The notes under the pieces: generated by a model
The model's input: the letters and a program-made list of their open reading frames with translations, nothing else
What the model was told of the DNA's origin: nothing
Databases searched by the model: none
DNA from: Acidobacteriaceae bacterium
GTDB taxonomy: Bacteria > Acidobacteriota > Terriglobia > Terriglobales > Acidobacteriaceae
Assembly (NCBI GenBank): GCA_025462805.1
Contig: JAOAPJ010000080.1
Location: 1-11,290 of the forward strand
Length of the DNA stretch: 11,290 nt
Direction of reading: 5' to 3'
Made by a program: the position numbers and the translations under genes
Shown: one piece after another, positions 4,784 through 11,290 of the stretch
How positions within the stretch are numbered: position 1 is the stretch's first letter
How the letters are laid out: each line of letters opens with the position of its first letter

Positions 4784-6355
4784 ATGCAAACCACTGGGCT
4801 TGATGGCTCCAGGGGCGCAATTCGCCCCTTGGTTGAATCGTTCTTCCGTCACAGACTCCTCTTCCTGCTTCTCTTTGGCGCGGTGGTGGCGTCTGTTGCT
4901 GCCGTGACTCTGCTGTCCCCAAACCAATATCGATCCGAGATGAAGTTCTTGCTCGAGAACAATCGCAGCACTCCTGTGATTACGCCGGATCGGAGCGCCG
5001 GCCAGGGAAGCTCTGAAATCACTGAACAGCAGATCAACTCCGAATTGGAAGTGCTAGGAAGTGATGATGTCTTGACGGCTGCCGCAGATCCGTTTTCGCG
5101 CACGCCCAATACGGCGCCAGTCTCTCCCGTAGATTTGAAGATGCATGAGAAGACCATCACCGACTTCCGTAAGCGCCTGAAGATCGACGCTCCTCGCAAG
5201 TCGAATGTTGTCACTGTCAGCTTTACCGCCCGGTCTCAGCCTGAGGCCATGACAACCCTGCAGCGCTTCGCAGCCGCCTATTTGGCGCAACGCAAGAGGC
5301 TATCCCGTCCAGATGGAACCTCGCAATTCTTTGTTGATGAGGCAAGGCGCTACAAGGACACCTGGGAGCAGGCGAATGCCAACATGGTCGCATTCCAGCA
5401 GCAGCACCACCTGGTCTCCGTGCCCGAACAGGAAGAGACCCTCAACAAGCAAATAGCCGCCTTGGAAGAGGATGTGCGGGACAACAAGACCAGCGTCGAG
5501 GAGACGCAGCGCCGTTATCTCGCGAGCGCCCAGGCCACAGTGAGGGTTCCCGTACGTCAGAACACGCAGCAACACACCATCTTCAATCAAATGTCCGTGG
5601 ACCAGATGCGTACGTTGCTGGTGCAGTTGCGCAACCGGAGGACGGAGCAAGCCACACGGTATAACTCTTCCGACCGAACGGTGAAGGAGCTCGACCACCA
5701 GATCCTGGACACAGAAACTGCTCTCAACCAGGCTCAAACGCAGAAAGGGTCGGAGGACACAACAGACATCAACCCGACGTGGCAACAGGTGAGGAGTGCG
5801 TCTGTTATGGAAAAGATCGATCTGGATGCCCTGCGTGCTCGCGGAACATCTGTCTCCGCCGCGCTGGTAGGCCTGAACAAGCAGCTTGGTGAGCTGCAGC
5901 AGTTAGATGTCACCTATAACGGCCTTCAGGAGCAGGTCGATCAGGCAAGAAGCAACTTTGAACTCTTCTCCGAGAAGCGCGATAAGGCGCAGATTGAGGA
6001 TTCTATGGACGAGCACAAGCTGGTCAATGTTGCCATCGCCGAGAATCCCACCGCCGCTTTTCACCCGGTATCTCCCAAGCCGCTGCTGAACGCCGCCTTG
6101 GGCGTGCTCGCCGCATTCTTCTTGGCGGGCGCGGCTATCTATATGGCCGAGAGCTCGCGTCGGACCTTTGCTACCCCCCGCGAATTGGAGAGCTCATCAA
6201 AATATCCAGTGCTCGCGACCATCCCATTGGCGCCTTTGGGTCGAGAGGGCAGGCGGTTTTTACCTTCTGTGGAGCGTGATGAACTGCCATCCACGTTTGC
6301 AGTTCGTGAAATGGCAGCCTCCTTGTCCAATCTTCGTAATACCGAGGAGGCATGA
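4784..6355 (+). CDS. Wzz/Wzc-type polysaccharide co-polymerase without kinase domain
   Basis: A 523-residue inner-membrane protein that would set chain length and link polymerisation to export in a Wzx/Wzy pathway. Layout: short cytoplasmic start; first membrane helix at about residues 25-44 (LLFLLLFGAVVASVAAVTLL); Wzz-type start YRSEMKFLLEN; a long periplasmic part with Gln/Glu-rich helical coiled coil around 175-330; a GNVR-like segment near 380-415; the proline-rich motif FHPVSPKPLLN; second membrane helix at about 434-457; and a cytoplasmic tail with RTFATPRELESSSKYPVLATIP, the usual link to the kinase. E. coli Wzc is about 720 residues with a fused BY-kinase; here the chain stops after the linker and the kinase-like domain is the next gene. 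The start is ATG 4784, with GGAG at 4770-4773. Its last codons contain the GAGGAGG ribosome site of the next gene. Confidence 0.92.
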   Translation: MQTTGLDGSRGAIRPLVESFFRHRLLFLLLFGAVVASVAAVTLLSPNQYRSEMKFLLENNRSTPVITPDRSAGQGSSEITEQQINSELEVLGSDDVLTAAADPFSRTPNTAPVSPVDLKMHEKTITDFRKRLKIDAPRKSNVVTVSFTARSQPEAMTTLQRFAAAYLAQRKRLSRPDGTSQFFVDEARRYKDTWEQANANMVAFQQQHHLVSVPEQEETLNKQIAALEEDVRDNKTSVEETQRRYLASAQATVRVPVRQNTQQHTIFNQMSVDQMRTLLVQLRNRRTEQATRYNSSDRTVKELDHQILDTETALNQAQTQKGSEDTTDINPTWQQVRSASVMEKIDLDALRARGTSVSAALVGLNKQLGELQQLDVTYNGLQEQVDQARSNFELFSEKRDKAQIEDSMDEHKLVNVAIAENPTAAFHPVSPKPLLNAALGVLAAFFLAGAAIYMAESSRRTFATPRELESSSKYPVLATIPLAPLGREGRRFLPSVERDELPSTFAVREMAASLSNLRNTEEA

Positions 6356-6357
6356 TC

Positions 6358-6978
6358 ATGCAACGTGATGCATACTCCGTGCTGGAACTGATTGAGAAGC
6401 CCAGTCCTTGTCAGTCACTCATCTACAACGTGTTTCAGCGGGACGGACTCCAGCGTTCCCAGGGCGGATTGGTGATTGCTCTGGTCGCAGCACACCCCGG
6501 TGCCGGAACCAGTCACATCACATCTCAACTGGTCGCAGATCTCAATCGTGATGTCTCTGGATCCGCCCAGTCATTTAGTGTCTCTCAGCTTGTCAATGGC
6601 ATTCTCCCGGGGCATGGAGGCGCTGCAAGCGGAGAAGGTAAGATTGCCGGCCGGGGACAGATCACAAAGAGAGAAGGGATCTGGCGCAACGATCGAACCC
6701 ACCGTCTCGCTGTCCTGCAGTCCCTCCGGCAGCAGGCGCGCTACATCCTCCTGGATTGTCCGTCGCTGCGAAAGAGCAATGAGTCCACCGCCCTCGCGCC
6801 GTTGGTGGATGGTGTGTTGCTTGTGATCGAGGCGAATCGTACGACCAAAGACCAGGTCTCGTACCTGGAGCGCAACGTGGTCGATGCCGGAGGCCGGGTA
6901 CTAGGCCATGTGCTCAATAAACGGACGTATCCGATTCCAGAGTCTGTGTTTTCGCGACTCGAGAAGTGGGGTCTCTAG
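6358..6978 (+). CDS. CpsD/BY-kinase-like protein with degenerate ATP site (probable pseudokinase)
   Basis: A 206-residue protein with the fold of the cytoplasmic domain of Wzc/CpsD tyrosine kinases, which normally bind ATP and phosphorylate a tyrosine-rich tail. Family traces are the start YSVLELIEKPSPCQSLIYNVF, the first strand VIALVAAHPGAGTSH (P-loop position, residues 44-53), YILLDCPSL (Walker B-like, 129-137), VDGVLLVIEANRTTKDQV and GGRVLGHVLN. The key P-loop lysine is Thr51 (codon 6508-6510). The Walker A' strand that should read like LLIDxDxR after the P-loop is missing, replaced by SAQSFSVSQLVNGI. There is no C-terminal tyrosine cluster. I infer that it is not an active kinase and may be a structural partner of the preceding membrane protein. 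Start: ATG 6352 overlaps the previous stop but sits one base from GAGGAGG (6344-6350); ATG 6358 has seven-base spacing and is preferred. Confidence 0.82.
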   Translation: MQRDAYSVLELIEKPSPCQSLIYNVFQRDGLQRSQGGLVIALVAAHPGAGTSHITSQLVADLNRDVSGSAQSFSVSQLVNGILPGHGGAASGEGKIAGRGQITKREGIWRNDRTHRLAVLQSLRQQARYILLDCPSLRKSNESTALAPLVDGVLLVIEANRTTKDQVSYLERNVVDAGGRVLGHVLNKRTYPIPESVFSRLEKWGL

Positions 6979-7635
6979 ATGAGAAAGAACCTGATGTTGC
7001 CACTTGTGTTCGCCATTGCGTCTGTGATGATGCCGGCTGCCAACGCAGATACTCAGCTGCGAGAGCGGCCTCGCTATCACCTCCGCCCCGGAGACACCCT
7101 TGAGCTGAGATACCGGCTGACACCGGATCTGAACCAGCTCGTCACTGTGCAGCCAGACGGATATGTCAACCTCAATGTGGCCGGAGATGTACGAGTCGGT
7201 GGCCTAACCATTCCTCAGGCCCACGAACTCATTGTGAACAAGGAATCGTCCACGCTAAACCAGCCGGAGCTTGACCTTGTTCTGCAGGAGTTCACCCGCC
7301 CCTATGTCGTGGTGGCGGGCGAGGTTGCCAAGCCTGGCCAGATTGATATTCGCGACAACATGACCGCCTTGTCGGCGATCCTCATGGCGGGGGGTTTCAC
7401 CGCCTCCGCTAAGTCAGGTCAGGTGATCGTGTTCCGCCGTGTCAACGATGACATTGCAGAGGTCAAGCAGCTCAACCTGACGCACGTGAATAAGACAGTA
7501 CAGCTTGAACACGACATGGCGCTGGAGCCGGGTGACATGATTCTGGTTCCTCACGACAAGATCAGCCGGCTGCAGCACTATGTGCAGGCTGCGAATATCG
7601 GAACCTATTTCAACCCGCTTTCCTTCGTTCCTTAG
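6979..7635 (+). CDS. Wza/OPX-type polysaccharide export protein
   Basis: A 218-residue periplasmic or outer-membrane protein of the polysaccharide export (OPX) family, which passes finished polymer through the periplasm and outer membrane. Residues 1-23 look like a signal peptide (MRKNLMLPLVFAIASVMMPAANA) cleaved before DTQ; there is no lipobox cysteine. Residues 33-105 match the poly-export domain (YHLRPGDTLELRY, VQPDGYVNL, GLTIPQA), and 110-190 a single SLBB domain (PYVVVAGEVAKPGQIDI, LSAILMAGGFT, LEPGDMILVP). The end, LQHYVQAANIGTYFNPLSF, could be a membrane-facing segment. E. coli Wza is a lipoprotein of about 380 residues with more domains, so this is a short form. The ATG directly follows the TAG of the preceding gene with no gap; the ribosome site is weak, so translational coupling is likely. 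Confidence 0.9.
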   Translation: MRKNLMLPLVFAIASVMMPAANADTQLRERPRYHLRPGDTLELRYRLTPDLNQLVTVQPDGYVNLNVAGDVRVGGLTIPQAHELIVNKESSTLNQPELDLVLQEFTRPYVVVAGEVAKPGQIDIRDNMTALSAILMAGGFTASAKSGQVIVFRRVNDDIAEVKQLNLTHVNKTVQLEHDMALEPGDMILVPHDKISRLQHYVQAANIGTYFNPLSFVP

Positions 7636-7715
7636 ATCGAAGTCACCAGGGTTCTGGACGCTGTCGACACCGCACCCTGTCCGAGCTCAAGAGCACACGC
7701 CAATCGGGAGCTTGC

Positions 7716-9059
7716 ATGCATCAAAGATCCAATCACCAGCCATCCGCGACTAAGGCCTTTGCGCAGTCTGCGGGGGCGAAGCTGCTGATCATCGCAGTGA
7801 ACGCAGCGACTGGAATCGTCACTGCGCGCGCTCTGGCGCCCTCTGGCCGGGGGGAGCTGGCGGTGATGATCCTCTGGTACACGCTGCTCGCGAGTTCTTT
7901 CACCCTCGGCCTGCCGAGCGCACTTACCTATCAGCTTCGGCGGGAGCCGGAACAGCGCTCAAACCTTGTCGGCGCCGCACTTCTGCTCAGCATAGTGCTT
8001 AGTACTCTCATCTCCGGAGTGGCCTTCTTTGCGCTGCCGCTCTGGATGCCACAATACTCAGCACACATACAGTTTTTTGCCCGCGTGTTCCTGTTCAACA
8101 CTCCTATTGCAGCATTCCTGCTCATCGGGAGAGCCGCAGTCGAAAGTGAAGGCAACTTCCGAGCCTCTAACCTGTCGCTTGTCGGGCCGCCTGCACTGAC
8201 ACTCGTGGCGCTGGCTATTCTCTGGGGAACGCATCGGCTCACCCCCGTCTCCGCCGCCTGGGCGTATGTGCCCGCTGGACTTCCTGCCGTCATCGCGCTC
8301 GGCATAACGTTGCACCGCCACTTCCGGCCAAGCGTCAAGGACTTCATTGCGTCATCCCGAAGACTTCTTTCTTACGGCTTCCGCTCCTACGGAATCGATC
8401 TTTGCGGCACCATGTCGCTCTACGTGGATCAGGCCCTGGTCGTGCACATCCTCAAGCCAGACATGATGGGCACCTATGTGGTCGCGTTGAGCCTGTCACG
8501 TATGCTCAACGCCTTCCATACTGCCGCCGTGATGGTGCTCTTCCCGAAGGCTGTGTCCCGGCCGCCCGCCGAAGTCCTGGCACTAACTGGGCGAACTGTG
8601 CGCCTCACCACACTGCTTACCGTTCTATCTGGTGGCGCCATCATGCTCGCCGGACCGAAGTTGCTCGCAGTTCTCTACGGTGCGGAGTACCAGAACGCCT
8701 CCACCATTCTTCGCATTCTGATCGTGGAGGTAGTCATCGCAGGCGCTACCCAGGTTCTTTCGCAGGCCTTCATGGCATTGGGCCGGCCAGGAGTCGTCAC
8801 CGCGCTCCAGGCAATCGGACTGTCTCTGACGATACCGCTCATGGTGGTGCTCGTACCGCGATTTGGAATCCGGGGAGCAGCCGCCTCCCTGCTCATTTCG
8901 ACATGCATTCGATTCGCATTCGTGATGAGCAGCTTCTCCCGTTTCCTTTCCATGCCAAGGCCGAAGGTCCTTTTCGGTCGCGCGGATTTCAGATATGTCC
9001 GCTCCATTGCGGAAGGGCGCCTGGGTCTCTCAGGCAGGGCTGCAGAGGTGCGCATATGA
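7716..9059 (+). CDS. Wzx-like lipid-linked oligosaccharide flippase (MOP superfamily)
   Basis: A 447-residue integral inner-membrane protein that would move undecaprenyl-pyrophosphate-linked repeat units to the periplasmic side. It is hydrophobic through most of its length, consistent with 12 or so membrane helices. The family mark is near the N-terminus: helix AKLLIIAVNAATGIVTARAL (21-40) followed by APSGRGELA (41-49), like the LGPxGRG motif of Wzx and related exporters. Later helices include LLLSIVLSTLISGVAFFALP and LTTLLTVLSGGAIMLAG, with charged DLCGTMSLYVDQ between. The start is ATG 7716, with GGGAG at 7705-7709. An 80-bp gap separates it from the export gene; a weak CAGGGT/ACCCTG pair there (7647-7679) has no T-run. 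Its last codons overlap the next gene by 4 nt (ATGA). The substrate is unknown. A general polysaccharide transporter call is safe; Wzx is inferred from context. Confidence 0.88.
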   Translation: MHQRSNHQPSATKAFAQSAGAKLLIIAVNAATGIVTARALAPSGRGELAVMILWYTLLASSFTLGLPSALTYQLRREPEQRSNLVGAALLLSIVLSTLISGVAFFALPLWMPQYSAHIQFFARVFLFNTPIAAFLLIGRAAVESEGNFRASNLSLVGPPALTLVALAILWGTHRLTPVSAAWAYVPAGLPAVIALGITLHRHFRPSVKDFIASSRRLLSYGFRSYGIDLCGTMSLYVDQALVVHILKPDMMGTYVVALSLSRMLNAFHTAAVMVLFPKAVSRPPAEVLALTGRTVRLTTLLTVLSGGAIMLAGPKLLAVLYGAEYQNASTILRILIVEVVIAGATQVLSQAFMALGRPGVVTALQAIGLSLTIPLMVVLVPRFGIRGAAASLLISTCIRFAFVMSSFSRFLSMPRPKVLFGRADFRYVRSIAEGRLGLSGRAAEVRI

Positions 9060-10324
9060 CCGCATCGCCTCGCCAGACGATCTTCGTTCCGCACTGCTCA
9101 TCCTTGCTAACCGATCATCGGCCACATGGCGATGGATTGATCGCCCATGGATTCCTGCAGAGGCTTGCGGAGCGTGGACACGACCTCCATATCGCTGCTT
9201 GCGAGGTCGACCTAGCCGAACCTCTTCCGCCGAATGCGCATGTGTATGTCTTGGCTACGCAGGGCGGCCCAATCCGCGCTCGCGTGGGCTATATGCGCGC
9301 GGTGCGCCAACTGTTCCACCGCTTGCAGCGTAGCGTACGCTTCAGCCTCATCCATCAGCTCAATCCGGTGTACACCGGCATCAGCCTGGCGCTCGCCGGC
9401 AGTCCTCTTCCATTGGTGCTCGGTCCGTACATTCCAAAATGGCCGCATGATCCGGCGGCGGTTACGTCCTCCTACGCGATCCTTCGCAAAGCGCTGTCGT
9501 GGCTTGACAGTAGCGTTGCAGCTACGCAGCAGCAGCGGGCAAGCCGATTGCTGCTGACCACACGAGCGGCGACGGATCGTCTCCCCCGGGCAGGCGCCTT
9601 ACGAGAGCGCATCACGATTCTTCCGCACGGTGTCGATGCGCGCAGATTCCGCCCTGCGCCAGGAGTTGAACCTGCTGACTCCAGCGCTTCGCAATCCGTA
9701 AACATCCTCTTCCTTGCGAACCTGGTTCGGCGGAAGGGCGTCTTCGATCTGATCTCTGCGTTCGAGCGTATTGCAGCAGACTTCCCTCACGCGCTCCTCA
9801 CCATCGCGGGCGATGGACCGGAGTCCATGGAGGCGAAAGCACGGGCGGCTGCTTCGCTCGGTGCGGCGCGTATCCGTTTTGTCGGCGCTCAGTCACGCGA
9901 ACAGGCAGTAGCGCTGTTTCAGACGGCAGATATCTACTGCCTTCCCTCGCATGGTGAGCCCTTTGGCATGACCGCGGTGGAAGCCATGAGCTGCGGGCTG
10001 CCCGTAGTAGCTACCGACGCCGGGGGACTTGCTTGTCTGATCGACGATGCTGGTGGCTTTCGCGTTCCCGTAGCAGATACGCCAGCACTGGCGGCGGCAT
10101 TGGCGGCCCTGCTGAAAGATGCAGGATTGCGTCGCCGCATGGGGCAGTACAACCGGCAGCGCGTGCTCAAGAGCATGGACTGGGAGTGCGTCATCGGCCG
10201 GCTCGAACAGGTCTATGCGGACGTCGTCAACGAATACCACGGCAATCGGCTTACGGCGATCGCTCCGCAATTGAGAGATATGCAGTCCGCAAGCCAGCAT
10301 CTGGCGTGCGAAAGGGGTGAATAA
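9056..10324 (+). CDS. GT4-family glycosyltransferase
   Basis: A 422-residue GT4-type enzyme, likely adding a sugar to the lipid-linked repeat unit. The first strand is QTIFVPHCSSLLTDHRPHGDGLIAHGFL (broken GT-B acceptor loop), with SLIHQLNP and a donor half from about residue 220 (VNILFLANLVRRKGVFDLI), LLTIAGDGPE and the E-x7-E motif EPFGMTAVE at residues 301-309, then CGLPVVATDAGGL. Start choice: the open frame extends back to 8402, but that stretch lies wholly inside the flippase gene in another phase and reads as Arg/His/Gly-rich nonsense. ATG 9056 overlaps the flippase stop in an ATGA and has AGAGGTG at 9044-9050, five bases upstream. It is more distant from the two minus-strand glycosyltransferases than they are from each other. 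A tail of about 35 residues after the last helix is poorly conserved in style. Confidence 0.9.
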   Translation: MTASPRQTIFVPHCSSLLTDHRPHGDGLIAHGFLQRLAERGHDLHIAACEVDLAEPLPPNAHVYVLATQGGPIRARVGYMRAVRQLFHRLQRSVRFSLIHQLNPVYTGISLALAGSPLPLVLGPYIPKWPHDPAAVTSSYAILRKALSWLDSSVAATQQQRASRLLLTTRAATDRLPRAGALRERITILPHGVDARRFRPAPGVEPADSSASQSVNILFLANLVRRKGVFDLISAFERIAADFPHALLTIAGDGPESMEAKARAAASLGAARIRFVGAQSREQAVALFQTADIYCLPSHGEPFGMTAVEAMSCGLPVVATDAGGLACLIDDAGGFRVPVADTPALAAALAALLKDAGLRRRMGQYNRQRVLKSMDWECVIGRLEQVYADVVNEYHGNRLTAIAPQLRDMQSASQHLACERGE

Positions 10325-10326
10325 CT

Positions 10327-11290
10327 ATGTCTCGCACCAGCGCGACAGGAAATGTACTTACCACAGCGGTCGACAGCGTGATCGCCATGGCGATTGCCGT
10401 TGGGGCGGTCGTCTGGGCGAACTCCACCAGCATCTCCGCTGTGGGGTTGACCGAGTTTCTCGCCATCCGCGTGACGCTGCTCAACGCCTCCTTTTCCATC
10501 GTCTTCACCGTTCTTTGGAAGCAATGCATGGCGCTCGTCGGAGGATACCGGCGAGATATCAACCTCCTGCGGCAGTTTGGCCTGACCAGCTCCGCGTGCG
10601 CGGCCATGACGGTCGTCATGGGTATCTACCTGTATGCGCGCCAGGCGCAAGGGCCCATCAGAGATATCCTGGCCGCCTTCTTACTTGCGTCCATCCTCTA
10701 CGAAGGACTGCGACTGCTAGGCAGTCGAGTTGTCGAACGCTGGCAGGAGCCAGACCACGTCGTGATTCTGGGCACCGGGCGGCGCGCGGGCAAAGCGTGG
10801 CGCGAGTTGCGGTTGGACCCTCGGGGCAGGCGTAAGCTCCTGGGCTTCTTTGATAATCGCGCACGTTCCGAGATGTCCCCCGATATCTCCGCTCGTTATC
10901 TCGGAAGTGTGGATGAGCTACCGGAATACCTGCTGCAGAACGTGGTCGACGAACTCATCATCGCCGCGCCACTCCGCTCCTGCTATGACCTCGCACAGCG
11001 GGCCGTGTCCATGGCTGAGGCGGCCGGAGTGCGCGTCCTTTCTTTGAATGACTTCTACATGCTGAATCACGACCGGACGCTGCGTCAGCGTTCCTCGCCA
11101 TTTGTTGAGCTGGTAGCCAAAGATGATGCGCACGCGGTCGCACATGCCCTGAAGCGGGGGTTGGACGTGATCGTCGCCGCTGTCGGGCTGGTCGCGCTCT
11201 CCCCCCTGATCTTCGCCATTGCCTTCCTGGTGAAAGCCACAAGTCGCGGGCCCATCTTCTTTATCCAGGAGCGGTACGGATACCGTCGTC
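10327..11290 (+). CDS. Polyprenyl-phosphate sugar phosphotransferase (WbaP/EpsL-like), 5' part
   Basis: The first 321 residues of a membrane enzyme that starts repeat-unit synthesis by moving a sugar-1-phosphate from a nucleotide sugar to undecaprenyl phosphate. The frame is open to the window end. About four membrane helices occupy residues 10-31, 44-64, 85-104 and 112-131. A Rossmann-like middle domain follows (VVILGTGRRAGKAW at 145-158, then LLGFFDN and VVDELIIAAP). The catalytic domain begins near 276 with KRGLDVIVAAVGLVALSPLI and includes SRGPIFFIQERYG (306-318), the hallmark of this family. The catalytic Asp-Glu pair normally lies about 35 residues further on, beyond the window, so activity cannot be confirmed. 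The start is ATG 10327, two bases after the previous stop, with AGGGG at 10313-10317. It is placed after the flippase and a glycosyltransferase instead of first in the operon. Confidence 0.92.
   Translation, partial: MSRTSATGNVLTTAVDSVIAMAIAVGAVVWANSTSISAVGLTEFLAIRVTLLNASFSIVFTVLWKQCMALVGGYRRDINLLRQFGLTSSACAAMTVVMGIYLYARQAQGPIRDILAAFLLASILYEGLRLLGSRVVERWQEPDHVVILGTGRRAGKAWRELRLDPRGRRKLLGFFDNRARSEMSPDISARYLGSVDELPEYLLQNVVDELIIAAPLRSCYDLAQRAVSMAEAAGVRVLSLNDFYMLNHDRTLRQRSSPFVELVAKDDAHAVAHALKRGLDVIVAAVGLVALSPLIFAIAFLVKATSRGPIFFIQERYGYRR

Noticed and set aside
4575..4922. Minus-strand open frame of 115 codons across the divergent spacer.
   Set aside because: It overlaps the start of the co-polymerase gene, has no family features and is rich in Arg/Gln, as expected of a shadow frame.
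7647..7679. CAGGGT/ACCCTG inverted repeat between the OPX and flippase genes as a terminator.
   Set aside because: Short arms, 21-nt loop and no T-run; it would also split what looks like a single operon.
8402..9055. A 218-codon upstream extension of the third glycosyltransferase frame, giving a 640-residue open frame.
   Set aside because: It lies entirely inside the flippase gene in another phase, reads as Arg/His/Gly-rich sequence without domains, and ATG 9056 has a good ribosome site plus the usual ATGA overlap.
1..11290. tRNA or rRNA genes, insertion sequences, CRISPR arrays, attachment sites.
   Set aside because: None seen on reading either strand: no transposase-like protein, no regularly spaced repeats and no rRNA-like or tRNA-like segment.

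Overview
The window looks like chromosomal DNA from a moderately GC-rich Gram-negative soil bacterium. Gene style (a secreted GY-repeat small protein, a split Wzc-like pair, a bacterial Ku) suggests Acidobacteriota, class Terriglobia. That placement is my inference from protein style, not a database result.

Layout. Positions 1-710 hold the C-terminal part of a Ku DNA end-binding protein, followed by a VOC/PhnB-like protein (744-1166). They converge with a minus-strand group: a GT4 glycosyltransferase (1184-2377), a small secreted GY-repeat protein (2781-3179) and a second GT4 enzyme (3245-4474, TTG start). The 403-bp gap 2378-2780 is unusually structured: an 8-bp stem in the leader of the first glycosyltransferase, a 16-bp hairpin, a GAAA-capped hairpin, a promoter-like pair and an AT-rich inverted repeat. 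A 309-bp divergent spacer (4475-4783) with short repeats and a leader hairpin separates the minus-strand group from a tightly packed plus-strand operon.

The plus-strand operon runs: Wzz/Wzc-type co-polymerase without a kinase domain (4784-6355), a CpsD/BY-kinase-like protein with destroyed nucleotide-binding motifs (6358-6978), a short Wza/OPX-type export protein (6979-7635), a Wzx-like flippase (7716-9059), a GT4 glycosyltransferase (9056-10324) and the first 321 residues of a polyprenyl-phosphate sugar phosphotransferase (10327 to the window end, still open). Junctions are a 2-nt gap, 0 nt, 80 nt, a 4-nt overlap and a 2-nt gap.

Together these genes look like most of a Wzx/Wzy-dependent exopolysaccharide or capsule pathway. 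The phosphotransferase would load the first sugar on undecaprenyl phosphate, the three GT4 enzymes would extend the repeat unit, the flippase would move it across the inner membrane, and the co-polymerase and OPX protein would control chain length and export. No Wzy polymerase is visible here. The points most worth a second look are the apparent pseudokinase and the structured noncoding segment 2512-2734.
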